Source of the DNA: CAINVV01 sp964506325
GTDB lineage: Bacteria; Bacteroidota; Bacteroidia; Bacteroidales; Prolixibacteraceae
NCBI GenBank assembly: GCA_964506325.1
Contig: CAZDLO010000021.1
Span: 1-43,981, forward strand
DNA: 43,981 nucleotides
Direction: 5' to 3'
The notes under the pieces were generated by a model that saw only the letters and a program-made list of their open reading frames with translations, was not told the origin of the DNA and searched no databases. How positions within the stretch are numbered: the stretch's first letter is position 1; the number at the start of each line of letters is the position of its first letter. The position numbers and the translations under genes are program-made. Below, piece by piece: positions 1-8,613 of the stretch.

Positions 1-242
1 ATGTGCCTCCTGTTACCGGCTGTTTTTGATGAATAATTCTCCAAATATACCCTTTTTGGCTCAGAGTGGCAAAAGCAATTGGGGCAGCTGCGCCAAAACT
101 TTAACGGAAAATCCCGGCTCGTTTCATATTAAGTTTATACAAAGCCAGTTAGATTTTTTCCTTCCCGGCCTGCATCCATTGCAGTACATCTGAGGCTGTT
201 TAATTTAGAGCACCTTATCACAGACAAAAGGATATCTTTTCT

Positions 243-250
243 TATCTTTG
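243..250 (+). promoter_or_regulatory. Bacteroidota -7 promoter element of lysS
   Basis: The octamer TATCTTTG matches the Bacteroidota sigma-ABfr -7 consensus TAnnTTTG exactly. It lies 38 bases before the lysS ATG, which leaves a leader of about 30 bases. I see no good TTG -33 box at the usual spacing. The remainder of 1-288 shows no convincing gene on either strand. Confidence 0.6.
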
Positions 251-288
251 CACGTAATTTTTTTAAAAAACTGAGTTATTAATTAAAG

Positions 289-2010
289 ATGAGTAATTTA
301 GAGTTAAGTGAGCAGGAAATAATCCGCCGAAATTCCTTGCAAAAACTCCGTGATCTTGGAATCAATCCATATCCTGCCAATGAATTCAAAATCAACACCT
401 CCACCAAACAGATATTAGATCAGTTCAATCCTGAAATTAATAATTTTCAAGATGTTACCATTGCCGGCCGGCTCATGGGGCAGCGCATCATGGGGAAGGC
501 ATCCTTTGCTGAGTTACAGGATGAGAGCGGAAGGATTCAAATCTATGTCAACAGGGACGAAATATGTCCGGACGAAGACAAAACCCTTTACAACGAGGTT
601 TTTAAAAGACTACTTGATATTGGTGATATAATCGGGGTAAGTGGCCATGTATTTATCACCCAGATGGGCGAGACATCCATCCATGTCAAGACACTGACAC
701 TCCTGAGCAAATCGATCCATCCGCTTCCGGTGGTAAAGGAAAAGGAGGGGATGCTTTTCGATGCTTTCACAGATCCGGAACAGCGTTACCGCCAGAGATA
801 CCTCGACCTGATTGTCAATCCGCAGGTACGTGAAGTGTTTATAAAACGTTCCCGGATCATCAACAATATGCGTGAATTTTTCAACCGGAAAGGCTACCTG
901 GAAGTTGAAACTCCTATACTTCAGCCAATCCCGGGAGGGGCTGCAGCACGTCCGTTTATGACCCATCACAATGCCCTCAATATTCCCCTTTATCTCAGGG
1001 TTGCCAATGAATTATACCTGAAGAGACTGATAGTGGGAGGTTTCGAAGGTGTATACGAATTTGCCAAAGACTTCAGAAACGAAGGAATGGATCGCACCCA
1101 TAACCCTGAATTCACGGTCATGGAAATCTATGTAGCATACAAAGACTACAACTGGATGATGGAGATGACGGAGGAGATGATTGAACGAATTGCTATTGAT
1201 CTCCATGGGACAACCCAGGTGCCGCTTGGTGACAAGACTATAGACTTCAAACGTCCATTCAAAAGAATTACCATGGCAGACTCCATCAGGGAGTTTACGG
1301 GATTAGATATCGCCGGCATGGATGAAACGGCACTCAGGGCGGCCTGCAAGTCGATCGGGGTCGAGATTAATGATACCATGGGCAAAGGAAAAATAATTGA
1401 TGAAATATTTGGAGAGAAGTGCGAAGGTCACTACATTCAACCTACCTTTATACTTGATTATCCTGTTGAGATGTCGCCCCTTTGCAAAAAACACCGCGAC
1501 AATCCCGAGCTGACCGAAAGATTTGAACTCATGGTGAATGGGAAAGAGCTTTGCAATGCCTATTCAGAACTGAATGATCCGATTGATCAGCTTGAAAGAT
1601 TTCAGGAGCAGTTGCGGCTTTCTGAAAAAGGTGACAATGAGGCGATGTTTATTGACATGGATTTTGTCAGATCACTGGAATATGGAATGCCTCCAACATC
1701 AGGAATGGGAATTGGAATTGACCGTCTGGCCATGCTGATGACAAATTCACCCTCCATTCAGGATGTGTTGCTCTTTCCGCAAATGAAACCTGAAAAAAGA
1801 GCAGAGGAAGATACTGCGGAGATGTTTGCGGCATTGGGAATTCCTGCAGAATGGGTGGAAGTACTCCGCAAGATGAATTACAAAAAGATTGCCCAGCTCA
1901 AAGAGTTGAAAGCATCCAAATTGTTCAATGACCTTTGCGGATATAACAAAAAAAACCAGCTCGGACTTGCCAACCCGGGAATGGATGAGGTGACGAAGTG
2001 GATAAACTAA
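289..2010 (+). CDS. lysS: Lysyl-tRNA synthetase, class II
   Basis: This cytoplasmic enzyme activates lysine with ATP and charges tRNA-Lys. The 573-residue protein has the family's two-part layout: an OB-fold anticodon-binding domain over roughly residues 60-145, then the class II catalytic core. Class II motif 2 is visible as RNEGMDRTHNPEF from about residue 263, and motif 3 as GMGIGIDRL from about residue 472. The C-terminal extension of about 70 residues after motif 3, ending in a GYNKKNQLGLANPG-like helical segment, is common in Bacteroidota LysS as I remember them. The ATG at 289 follows an exact TAnnTTTG promoter element by about 40 bases. gpsA starts 12 bases after the stop, so the two genes are probably co-transcribed. 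Identification is secure; nothing looks broken. Confidence 0.98.
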   Translation: MSNLELSEQEIIRRNSLQKLRDLGINPYPANEFKINTSTKQILDQFNPEINNFQDVTIAGRLMGQRIMGKASFAELQDESGRIQIYVNRDEICPDEDKTLYNEVFKRLLDIGDIIGVSGHVFITQMGETSIHVKTLTLLSKSIHPLPVVKEKEGMLFDAFTDPEQRYRQRYLDLIVNPQVREVFIKRSRIINNMREFFNRKGYLEVETPILQPIPGGAAARPFMTHHNALNIPLYLRVANELYLKRLIVGGFEGVYEFAKDFRNEGMDRTHNPEFTVMEIYVAYKDYNWMMEMTEEMIERIAIDLHGTTQVPLGDKTIDFKRPFKRITMADSIREFTGLDIAGMDETALRAACKSIGVEINDTMGKGKIIDEIFGEKCEGHYIQPTFILDYPVEMSPLCKKHRDNPELTERFELMVNGKELCNAYSELNDPIDQLERFQEQLRLSEKGDNEAMFIDMDFVRSLEYGMPPTSGMGIGIDRLAMLMTNSPSIQDVLLFPQMKPEKRAEEDTAEMFAALGIPAEWVEVLRKMNYKKIAQLKELKASKLFNDLCGYNKKNQLGLANPGMDEVTKWIN

Positions 2011-2022
2011 TATTTCACACCA

Positions 2023-3027
2023 ATGACTGAAATCAGTGAGAAGAGCCGTGTAGCTATTATCGGCAGTGGAAGTTGGGCGACTGCGTTGGCTAAATTGATG
2101 ATGTACAATGTTTCAGAAATCAACTGGTACATCCGTAGCCAGGAAAACATTGAACTTTTCAAAAAATTCCGGCACAATCCCAATTATCTCCGGTCAGTCG
2201 AATTTGATGTCTCAAAGATCAATTTCTACAACGACATAAACAGCATTGTGGAGGATTCGGATATACTGGTTTTTGTCACTCCCTCCGCTTTTCTGAAAGA
2301 TACGCTCAAACACATGACCGTTGAAATAGGTGATAAATTTGTGGTATCAGCCATTAAAGGGATCATCCCGGAGGGCAACCTGTTCGTGGGAGAGTTTTTT
2401 CATGAATTCTACGACCTTCCATTCGAACAATTTTGTGTCATCGCCGGTCCGTGCCATGCAGAAGAGGTAGCCAGGGATCTCCTCTCCTATCTTACCATTG
2501 CAAGCCCGGATGTCAAAAGAGCCCGGCAATTTGCCCTGCTACTGGAGAGCAACTCATTGCGCACACACATCTCCGATGATATCTGGGGGACTGAATATTC
2601 TGCCGTGCTTAAAAATATCATGGCCATTGCCGCGGGCATCTCCCACAGCCTGCGCTACGGAGATAATTTCCAGGCAGTACTCATGTCCAATGCCATTCAG
2701 GAAATCAAGAGATTCGTTGATACGGTGCACCCCATTACGCGCGACATCAAATCATCCGCCTACCTGGGCGACCTGCTCGTTACCGGGTATTCACACTTTT
2801 CCAGGAACCGCACTTTTGGAAGCATGATCGGCAAGGGATATACCGTACGCTCAGCAATGCTTGAGATGGACATGATCGCAGAGGGATATTATGCCACCAA
2901 GTGCATCAAGGAACTCAATGAACAGTACCGGATTAACATGCCTATTACTGATACCGTTTACAATATTATATACGAAAATATCTCGCCGGCTATCGAAATG
3001 AGGTTACTGACTGAATATCTCAGGTAA
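2023..3027 (+). CDS. gpsA: Glycerol-3-phosphate dehydrogenase [NAD(P)+]
   Basis: GpsA reduces dihydroxyacetone phosphate to sn-glycerol-3-phosphate, the backbone for phospholipid synthesis, in the cytoplasm. The 334-residue protein starts with a Rossmann dinucleotide-binding loop GSGSWATA at residues 14-21; the third glycine of the usual GxGxxG is alanine here, a form I recall from other Bacteroidota GpsA. The two conserved lysines of the family are visible in AIKGI (Lys112) and SAVLKNIMAIAAGI (Lys197). Length is typical. It lies 12 bases downstream of lysS on the same strand and probably shares its promoter. A 98-base gap with a small hairpin separates it from pgi. Confidence 0.96.
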   Translation: MTEISEKSRVAIIGSGSWATALAKLMMYNVSEINWYIRSQENIELFKKFRHNPNYLRSVEFDVSKINFYNDINSIVEDSDILVFVTPSAFLKDTLKHMTVEIGDKFVVSAIKGIIPEGNLFVGEFFHEFYDLPFEQFCVIAGPCHAEEVARDLLSYLTIASPDVKRARQFALLLESNSLRTHISDDIWGTEYSAVLKNIMAIAAGISHSLRYGDNFQAVLMSNAIQEIKRFVDTVHPITRDIKSSAYLGDLLVTGYSHFSRNRTFGSMIGKGYTVRSAMLEMDMIAEGYYATKCIKELNEQYRINMPITDTVYNIIYENISPAIEMRLLTEYLR

Positions 3028-3052
3028 GGATTTTACGGATCAGGCCGGATGG

Positions 3053-3073
3053 CTGTTGCCATTACTGCAACAG
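3053..3073 (+). repeat. Small hairpin between gpsA and pgi
   Basis: CTGTTGC and GCAACAG form a perfect 7-bp inverted repeat around a 7-base loop, about 50 bases before the pgi ATG. No T tract follows, so it is not a standard intrinsic terminator. It could be an attenuator, an mRNA-stability element or chance. Confidence 0.3.
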
Positions 3074-3125
3074 TACGTGATTCGTCAAAAATCTGATTAT
3101 AAGCAAATTAATACAAAGATATAAA

Positions 3126-4481
3126 ATGGAAAATATTGGATTAAGCTTTGACAATGTCTACGGCATTGTTCCCAAATCAAAAATTGATGCGCTGAAACAG
3201 CAGGCAGAGTCAGCCAACCTTGCACTTCACCAGAAGAAAGGCAAGGGCAATGATTTCCTGGGATGGGTCGACCTCCCCGGATTAATCTCAGAACTGGAAT
3301 TGGCCGATATCGAAAAAACAATTCAAAGAATACAGGTAAAGCATATCGAGGTTTTTGTTGTCATCGGGATAGGCGGGTCATACCTGGGATCGAAAGCGGT
3401 GATTGATGCGCTCTCAGACTCTTTTGCTTCCATCAAAGGATCGTTCGAAGCTCCGCTCATCGTATTTGCAGGCCAGAATATCAGCGAGGATTATTTGTTC
3501 GAACTGCGTGATCTTCTTGAAACAAAAGACTGGGCATGTGCTGTAATTTCCAAATCAGGCACAACAACCGAGCCGGCACTGGCATTCCGTTTGCTGAAGC
3601 AGGACCTGGAAGAGAAATACGGACCGGAAGAAGCGCGTAAAAGAATTATTGCGGTTACAGATGCTGAGAGAGGTGCCCTTAAAACTCTTGCAAAAGAAGA
3701 AGGTTACAAGACTTTTGTCATCCCTGACGATGTTGGGGGGCGTTATTCAGTCCTTACCCCGGTCGGACTCATTGCCATCGGAATGGCCGGGTTTAACATC
3801 CGGGAACTTGTCAAAGGTGCAAAAGATATGGAAAAGGCCTGCGGTGCTGACGTTCCCTACGAAAACAATCCTGCCTGCCAGTACGCCGCCGCAAGAAATG
3901 CACTCTACCAATCGGGCAAGAAGATCGAAATCCTTGTCAACTACAACCCAAAGCTCCATTTCTTTGCCGAATGGTGGAAACAGCTTTACGGAGAGAGTGA
4001 AGGAAAAGAGAACAAGGGAATCTACCCCGGCAGCGTTGACTTCTCAAGTGACCTTCACTCGATGGGTCAGTACATCCAGGAAGGTGAAAGAACCTTGTTT
4101 GAGACAGTGTTATCAGTTGAGAAGGTCAACAGCGAAGTCCTGGTTCCCGAAGATGAGTCAGATCTCGACGGACTTAATTTCCTTGCCGGAAAACGTGTCG
4201 ATGAGATCAACAAAATGGCCGAACTTGGCACTATGCTGGCACATGTTGACGGTGGAGTTCCAAATATCAGGATTACTATTCCGACACTGGATGAGTATTA
4301 TCTCGGACAACTCATTTATTTCTTTGAAATTGCGTGTGGAATCAGCGGTTACATACTGGACATCAACCCTTTTGATCAACCAGGGGTTGAGAATTACAAG
4401 AAAAACATGTTCGCCCTGCTGAAAAAACCGGGGTATGAAAAAGAGAGCAAGGCAATACAGGAAAGACTTACCAAAAATTAA
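3126..4481 (+). CDS. pgi: Glucose-6-phosphate isomerase
   Basis: Pgi interconverts glucose-6-phosphate and fructose-6-phosphate in glycolysis and gluconeogenesis. The protein has 451 residues and belongs to the shorter bacterial form of about 450 residues rather than the 550-residue E. coli type. Two SIS-fold domains are present. The PGI signature occurs as GGRYSVLTPVGL starting near residue 204, the phosphate-binding SKSGTTTE lies upstream of it, and the C-terminal signature region is FFEIACGISGYILDINPFDQPGVE. The start ATG follows the AT-rich stretch AATACAAAGATATAAA. A lipoprotein gene follows after about 70 bases on the same strand. Identification is secure. Confidence 0.98.
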   Translation: MENIGLSFDNVYGIVPKSKIDALKQQAESANLALHQKKGKGNDFLGWVDLPGLISELELADIEKTIQRIQVKHIEVFVVIGIGGSYLGSKAVIDALSDSFASIKGSFEAPLIVFAGQNISEDYLFELRDLLETKDWACAVISKSGTTTEPALAFRLLKQDLEEKYGPEEARKRIIAVTDAERGALKTLAKEEGYKTFVIPDDVGGRYSVLTPVGLIAIGMAGFNIRELVKGAKDMEKACGADVPYENNPACQYAAARNALYQSGKKIEILVNYNPKLHFFAEWWKQLYGESEGKENKGIYPGSVDFSSDLHSMGQYIQEGERTLFETVLSVEKVNSEVLVPEDESDLDGLNFLAGKRVDEINKMAELGTMLAHVDGGVPNIRITIPTLDEYYLGQLIYFFEIACGISGYILDINPFDQPGVENYKKNMFALLKKPGYEKESKAIQERLTKN

Positions 4482-4554
4482 TTGAGAACGGAACGTGTTG
4501 ATTATCCGTATACAGTATTTTAAAGGACCATAATTTAACTTGAACCTCGTATAT

Positions 4555-5520
4555 ATGATGCCGGGAATCCGTCTCAGAAACAGGAAAATCACCAAGGCAC
4601 TTTTTCTTTTACTGGCAGTTATTACTGTCTTGCTGACTTCCTGTTCCCCAGGGCAGCAGGGGAAAAAGGAAAACCCAGGAAAACTTTCCTCCGGTGCTGC
4701 TGCGGGTATCGATTCAATACATTCATTGCAGCTTAAGATTTCTGACAACGCCACTTTCACTTCCGTCCTTGATGATCTCGACAAAAGGGACCTTCAAAAC
4801 ATAAACAGGGCGATGACACTGTTTGCCGGAACTTCAGCAGACACACTCAGTCGTGACTCCATGTTTATCACATTGAATGACTATATGATCTCCTCCATCC
4901 AGGGATATTATGACACGAAAGTTTTTGGCAACCAGGAATTGAACGAACTGTTCCGGACCAGGGAAGACCGGGAAGAAGCACAAAAACTGGTTCAGAAGCT
5001 GGCCTCCCACGGAATAAACCTTTATTTCAGGGAGGGTGAATTCTACCTTGAACCGGATCAGAATTTCATTTACGCACATTTGCACGGAGCGCTATCATCA
5101 AGCGGGGACAGTTACCTGAAAACCAAAATCATGCTGGCCAATGGATTCAAGGATGCAAACAATCAGCCTGTCTCACCCTCTGATTCCCTGGCCCTTCAGA
5201 TTGTGACCTGGGAAGACTTTATCAGGAAGCATCCCGCTTTCCTGATGATGGATGAGATTCAGATCCAATACATGGATGTTCTTACAACCTATTTGTCAGG
5301 CACAGAACAATTGCCACTTTTTGATTCTTCCACCAAAATGTTAAACCAGGTTTACCAGGCTTCCTATATCCGATTTATTGAAAATTATCCCGGAAGGGAA
5401 AGCACTAAAATTGTCGGAAAATTCTACGAACTTCTCTCTTCGAAAGGCTATAAATACGACGAAGAACTGGAGAATTTTCTCTCAGACATCAGTGTTTCCT
5501 CTCCTAAAAATCCACAATGA
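4555..5520 (+). CDS. Uncharacterised lipoprotein
   Basis: I do not recognise the family. The frame is open from a TTG at 4540, but the tandem ATG codons at 4555/4558 give a cleaner start with a basic n-region, a hydrophobic stretch and a lipobox LLTSC with the modified cysteine near residue 30. This predicts an exported lipid-anchored protein of 321 residues. After the cysteine comes a Ser/Gly/Ala-rich linker and then a soluble, largely helical region with no cysteines and no catalytic motif I can name. Conserved-looking segments include SIQGYYDTKVFG and YIRFIENYPGRES. Its stop codon overlaps the start of the following pseudouridine synthase (ATGA), indicating translational coupling. The position between pgi and a pseudouridine synthase gives no clear functional clue. 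Confidence 0.85.
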   Translation: MMPGIRLRNRKITKALFLLLAVITVLLTSCSPGQQGKKENPGKLSSGAAAGIDSIHSLQLKISDNATFTSVLDDLDKRDLQNINRAMTLFAGTSADTLSRDSMFITLNDYMISSIQGYYDTKVFGNQELNELFRTREDREEAQKLVQKLASHGINLYFREGEFYLEPDQNFIYAHLHGALSSSGDSYLKTKIMLANGFKDANNQPVSPSDSLALQIVTWEDFIRKHPAFLMMDEIQIQYMDVLTTYLSGTEQLPLFDSSTKMLNQVYQASYIRFIENYPGRESTKIVGKFYELLSSKGYKYDEELENFLSDISVSSPKNPQ

Positions 5521-6416
5521 GCTCACAAACAGCCGCCAAACAGAAAACCAAGGTAACAATATTAACGGTAAAAAAACCGGTGCCTCTCATGGAGTTCCTT
5601 ATTGAACAGCTAAAGGGGAAAAGCCGGACAACCGTAAAATCATTGCTGGCGCACAGGCAGGTTTCTGTCGGGGCACACGCAATCACCCAGTTCGATTACC
5701 CCCTGGAATCAAATCAGATTGTGACCATCAACTGGGGAGTTGTATCTGAACAGGCCCGCTACCGCGGAGTTCGTATCCTGTTCGAAGATCCGTACCTTGT
5801 GGTAATTGAAAAAGAGGCAGGCATGCTTTCCATTGCTACCGCGAAGGAAAAACTGCTTACCACCTATTCTGTGCTGAGCGGTCATGTAAAAAAAGAAAAT
5901 CCTGAAAACCGCATTTTTGTCCTGCACCGCCTTGACCGTGACACATCAGGAGTGATGATGTTTGCCAAAAGCGAGGAGATCCAGGAAATCATGCAGAAGG
6001 ACTGGCAGGAGGCTGTTGTCCGGAGGTCCTATGTGGCCGTTGTGGAGGGAGAGGTTGAAACGGATTCTGGCACCATCCGCTCATTTCTGAAGGAGAACAA
6101 AGCGCTGATCATGTACTCAACGAAGGTCGCCGGTGAAGGAGACGAAGCCATAACCCATTACAAAGTACTGAAGCGTAACGAGGAATTCTCGCTCATGGAA
6201 GTTGAACTTGAAACCGGCAGGAAAAACCAGATAAGGGTGCACATGAAGGAACTTGGACACCCGGTTGCCGGTGACAAAAAATACGGATCAAAATTAAATC
6301 CGCTCCGTCGCACTTGCCTTCATGCGAATATTCTGGCCTTTAAACATCCTGTCACAGGAGAAGAGCTAAGTTTTGAAACTCCGGTCCCTCACAGGTTCCT
6401 CTCCTTATTCTCCTGA
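5517..6416 (+). CDS. RluD/RluA-family RNA pseudouridine synthase
   Basis: This enzyme family isomerises specific uridines in rRNA or tRNA to pseudouridine. The 299-residue protein has an N-terminal S4-like RNA-binding segment (about residues 20-80, containing GKSRTTVKSLLAHRQVSV) and a catalytic domain with the family motif HRLDRDTSG, whose second Asp-containing position is the nucleophilic aspartate. Later signatures GRKNQIRVHMKELGHP and GDKKYG also match RluA-type enzymes. The target site cannot be assigned from sequence alone, so no gene symbol is given. The ATG overlaps the stop of the lipoprotein gene (ATGA). The last 12 bases overlap tail-to-tail with the convergent gene on the minus strand. 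Confidence 0.93.
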   Translation: MSSQTAAKQKTKVTILTVKKPVPLMEFLIEQLKGKSRTTVKSLLAHRQVSVGAHAITQFDYPLESNQIVTINWGVVSEQARYRGVRILFEDPYLVVIEKEAGMLSIATAKEKLLTTYSVLSGHVKKENPENRIFVLHRLDRDTSGVMMFAKSEEIQEIMQKDWQEAVVRRSYVAVVEGEVETDSGTIRSFLKENKALIMYSTKVAGEGDEAITHYKVLKRNEEFSLMEVELETGRKNQIRVHMKELGHPVAGDKKYGSKLNPLRRTCLHANILAFKHPVTGEELSFETPVPHRFLSLFS

Positions 6417-7508
6417 AGAAATCCCCTTTTTTGTAATCTTCAACAGGATAAACCTGGGAAAATAGATGGATTGATTTTCAATTAACTCGCCAAAATCGAA
6501 GCTGTTTACATTGTAGGTAACATAGATGCCGTCTGCCCTTATTTCAGGGTGGGCTTTTGCTGAATACATAAACGGCCTTATTATTCCCCTGTAATCAGGG
6601 ATGTAAAACAGATAGGGCTCAGTCCAAGGTCCTTCGGGGCGATCCGATATCCTTAACCCGATCCTGGCCTCTCCAAAACCAAAAGACTGTACCTGCACAA
6701 ATTTTGCAATCACAGGGTCGTAGTGTACCGAATACTCCGTACTACCGATAAATAAAGGCTCAGGCACCGGCAGCTGGGTTTTCCTCTGACTCCATTTCCC
6801 TTCCATCCACCATTCTGTATTTGACAGATTCCCGGTACAGGCATCCTCCAGCTTCCATCGCAACAGGTATACTTCATGGGTTTTCGGCTCAACTGCCCCA
6901 TATGCATAGAGGTAGGCTTCATCTGTGAGAACTGCACCGGAACCGGCGATTGTCCCGAATGTTTCGGGCCCTTTGATATAATGCATTTTCCACTTTGCAG
7001 GATCATCCTGCGGGTTTACTATCAGAACGGCATACCATCCTGCAGCTTCAAATCCCAGGCCGCTATCAACTTTCTTTTCCAGCATCAGGAAGATGATCAG
7101 CTTATCCCTGATCATTGCCCCATGACCTGTCCAGAACCAGGTTTTACCCCGTTTATGAAAGAAAGAGCGTGGACTTTTGCCTGATTTGTTCCAATAAAAT
7201 TTCAACTGACTTTTATCCGGATCGTAACCTTCCTGAATGGCAATACTGTTCCTGATCATCACCGAATTTTTTCTCAGTCCGGATGAATCCCGGCAGACAA
7301 ATCCATCGCTGAAAAGCCACAAGACTTTCCCGTTCCCCATGTCAACAGATGCCGCGCCATCGGCACCACGCCAGAGAGGATCCTTTGCAAAATATTTGTC
7401 GGCATTTGCGGAAGTATCAACCCGGATGCTATATTTTAAGGTGTCAAAAGACTGTCCAACAGCAATAACCGAGGCAATTAGAAGGATGATCAGTACTGCA
7501 TATCTCAT
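6405..7508 (-). CDS. Secreted beta-propeller-like protein, possible glycoside hydrolase relative
   Basis: The 367-residue protein begins with a hydrophobic signal peptide ending near VIAVGQS. The mature part is rich in aromatic residues and in repeated strands such as GADGAASVDMGNGKVLWLFSDG, TWFWTGHGAMI and SDRPEGPWTEPYLFY. This pattern resembles the five-bladed propellers of DUF4185/DUF5005-type proteins and clan GH-F/GH-J relatives, which expose Asp/Glu pairs in a central funnel. I cannot place it in a numbered GH family. It probably acts on a carbohydrate outside the cytoplasm. The 3' end overlaps the convergent pseudouridine synthase gene by 12 bases. It lies 152 bases downstream of the AlkD-like gene on the same strand. 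Confidence 0.8.
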   Translation of the reverse strand: MRYAVLIILLIASVIAVGQSFDTLKYSIRVDTSANADKYFAKDPLWRGADGAASVDMGNGKVLWLFSDGFVCRDSSGLRKNSVMIRNSIAIQEGYDPDKSQLKFYWNKSGKSPRSFFHKRGKTWFWTGHGAMIRDKLIIFLMLEKKVDSGLGFEAAGWYAVLIVNPQDDPAKWKMHYIKGPETFGTIAGSGAVLTDEAYLYAYGAVEPKTHEVYLLRWKLEDACTGNLSNTEWWMEGKWSQRKTQLPVPEPLFIGSTEYSVHYDPVIAKFVQVQSFGFGEARIGLRISDRPEGPWTEPYLFYIPDYRGIIRPFMYSAKAHPEIRADGIYVTYNVNSFDFGELIENQSIYFPRFILLKITKKGISSGE

Positions 7509-7660
7509 ACTTACATTACAGTAATAATTAGTTGAAAATCAGAATCTGCGCATTGAATCCCCGATCCAAAGTGAAACCCCATGCAGTTTTCACAGGCTTT
7601 TGTGAACGGCAGTTCAAGTGTATCTCACAGGTTATGAGGAAGGAAATATCATAACTGAGA

Positions 7661-8368
7661 TTAACATCTGGCAGTTTTGCGCTTTTTACCCACTTGTCCA
7701 CCGGCTGAGGCCTTGCGGATGTATTCAGATGCAGAGGGAACTTTACATGCAGAGCCTTTTTCATAAACCGTTACTTCCCCGATCATTTCTGCAATATTTA
7801 CCGATTTTTCCGTAAGATCCCTTACGTATATACCTGTTGCTATTACAAATCCATTCATTGCATAGCGAACCCTGGGCAGCGCCTGGTGAATTTCTCCCGC
7901 CACCTGATCGAGCAACCGGGAATAAGCTTCGATGTCCAGGTTCCCGTCCTGGTTCAATCCTGCAAAATTGGACAAAGTTGCCCATCCCGCCGAAGCAACC
8001 CGCTCAGCATCAGATTTTATCCACTTCAGTCCAAGTTCAAAGCCAAAATCTGTCTCTGAAGCGACCCATGGCACTGCATATTCACTCAAATAAAACCAAT
8101 AGGCCTTGTCTATCCATTCATCCAGTTGTGATTCGCTGATTTTTTTCTCATCTGCCATTAATCCCGCAAGGTACATGGCATCAGAGTTTCCAGTATTGAA
8201 AAGTTCAAGGGATAGTTCGTGGTTCTTTTTGGTCTTTTTGAGAATTTTTTTCAGATCAGCTACTCTGACCCCAAAAAATGGTTCCCTTGCGCCACGTTTT
8301 AAAAGGTTTTTTTTTGTCTGTTCATCGCCGAATTTTTCAAGCGCTGATAAAATCTCAGAAGTTGTCAT
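7661..8368 (-). CDS. DNA alkylation repair protein, AlkD-like
   Basis: The 235-residue protein matches the AlkD-type superfamily (COG4912) of HEAT-repeat DNA glycosylases that remove bulky or cationic alkylated purines. Helical repeats run through the chain. Typical features are the N-terminal motif FFGVRVADLKKILKK, the NSDAMYLAGLMADE segment, the tryptophan-rich WATLSNFAG segment, and the C-terminal GSACKVPSASEYIRKA, which I associate with this subgroup. The last residues are strongly basic (GKKRKTARC), which could aid DNA contact. I cannot confirm the catalytic aspartate position without an alignment. It is flanked by long non-coding gaps, so it is probably transcribed alone or with the secreted propeller gene downstream. 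Confidence 0.85.
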   Translation of the reverse strand: MTTSEILSALEKFGDEQTKKNLLKRGAREPFFGVRVADLKKILKKTKKNHELSLELFNTGNSDAMYLAGLMADEKKISESQLDEWIDKAYWFYLSEYAVPWVASETDFGFELGLKWIKSDAERVASAGWATLSNFAGLNQDGNLDIEAYSRLLDQVAGEIHQALPRVRYAMNGFVIATGIYVRDLTEKSVNIAEMIGEVTVYEKGSACKVPSASEYIRKASAGGQVGKKRKTARC

Positions 8369-8613
8369 AAAGGTTTGGCTTTAGAATATTCAAATGATCT
8401 CCCGATTTTGAAGATTAATCACAGGCACTGTCTGTAAAATTACTCAAATAAAGGCATTGTTACTGCCAGGGGCAAAGAAACATTGTTTCAGGAGTTGATG
8501 GCGCTTTACAGGTCCAAGATCCCGGCTGACCAAATTCCAGCCAATTTTGGATTATTCCCAGTTACACGGAATTTTTTTTATTACTTTTAAATAACATTAT
8601 AAATCTGAAAGCC

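Noticed and set aside
1..288. Possible partial gene at the window start
   Set aside because: Frames on both strands are short and interrupted by stops, with no recognisable protein; only the lysS promoter is supported.
3649..4422. 257-codon + strand frame inside pgi
   Set aside because: It is an alternative frame within a clear pgi gene, with shadow-like Ser/Arg-rich composition.
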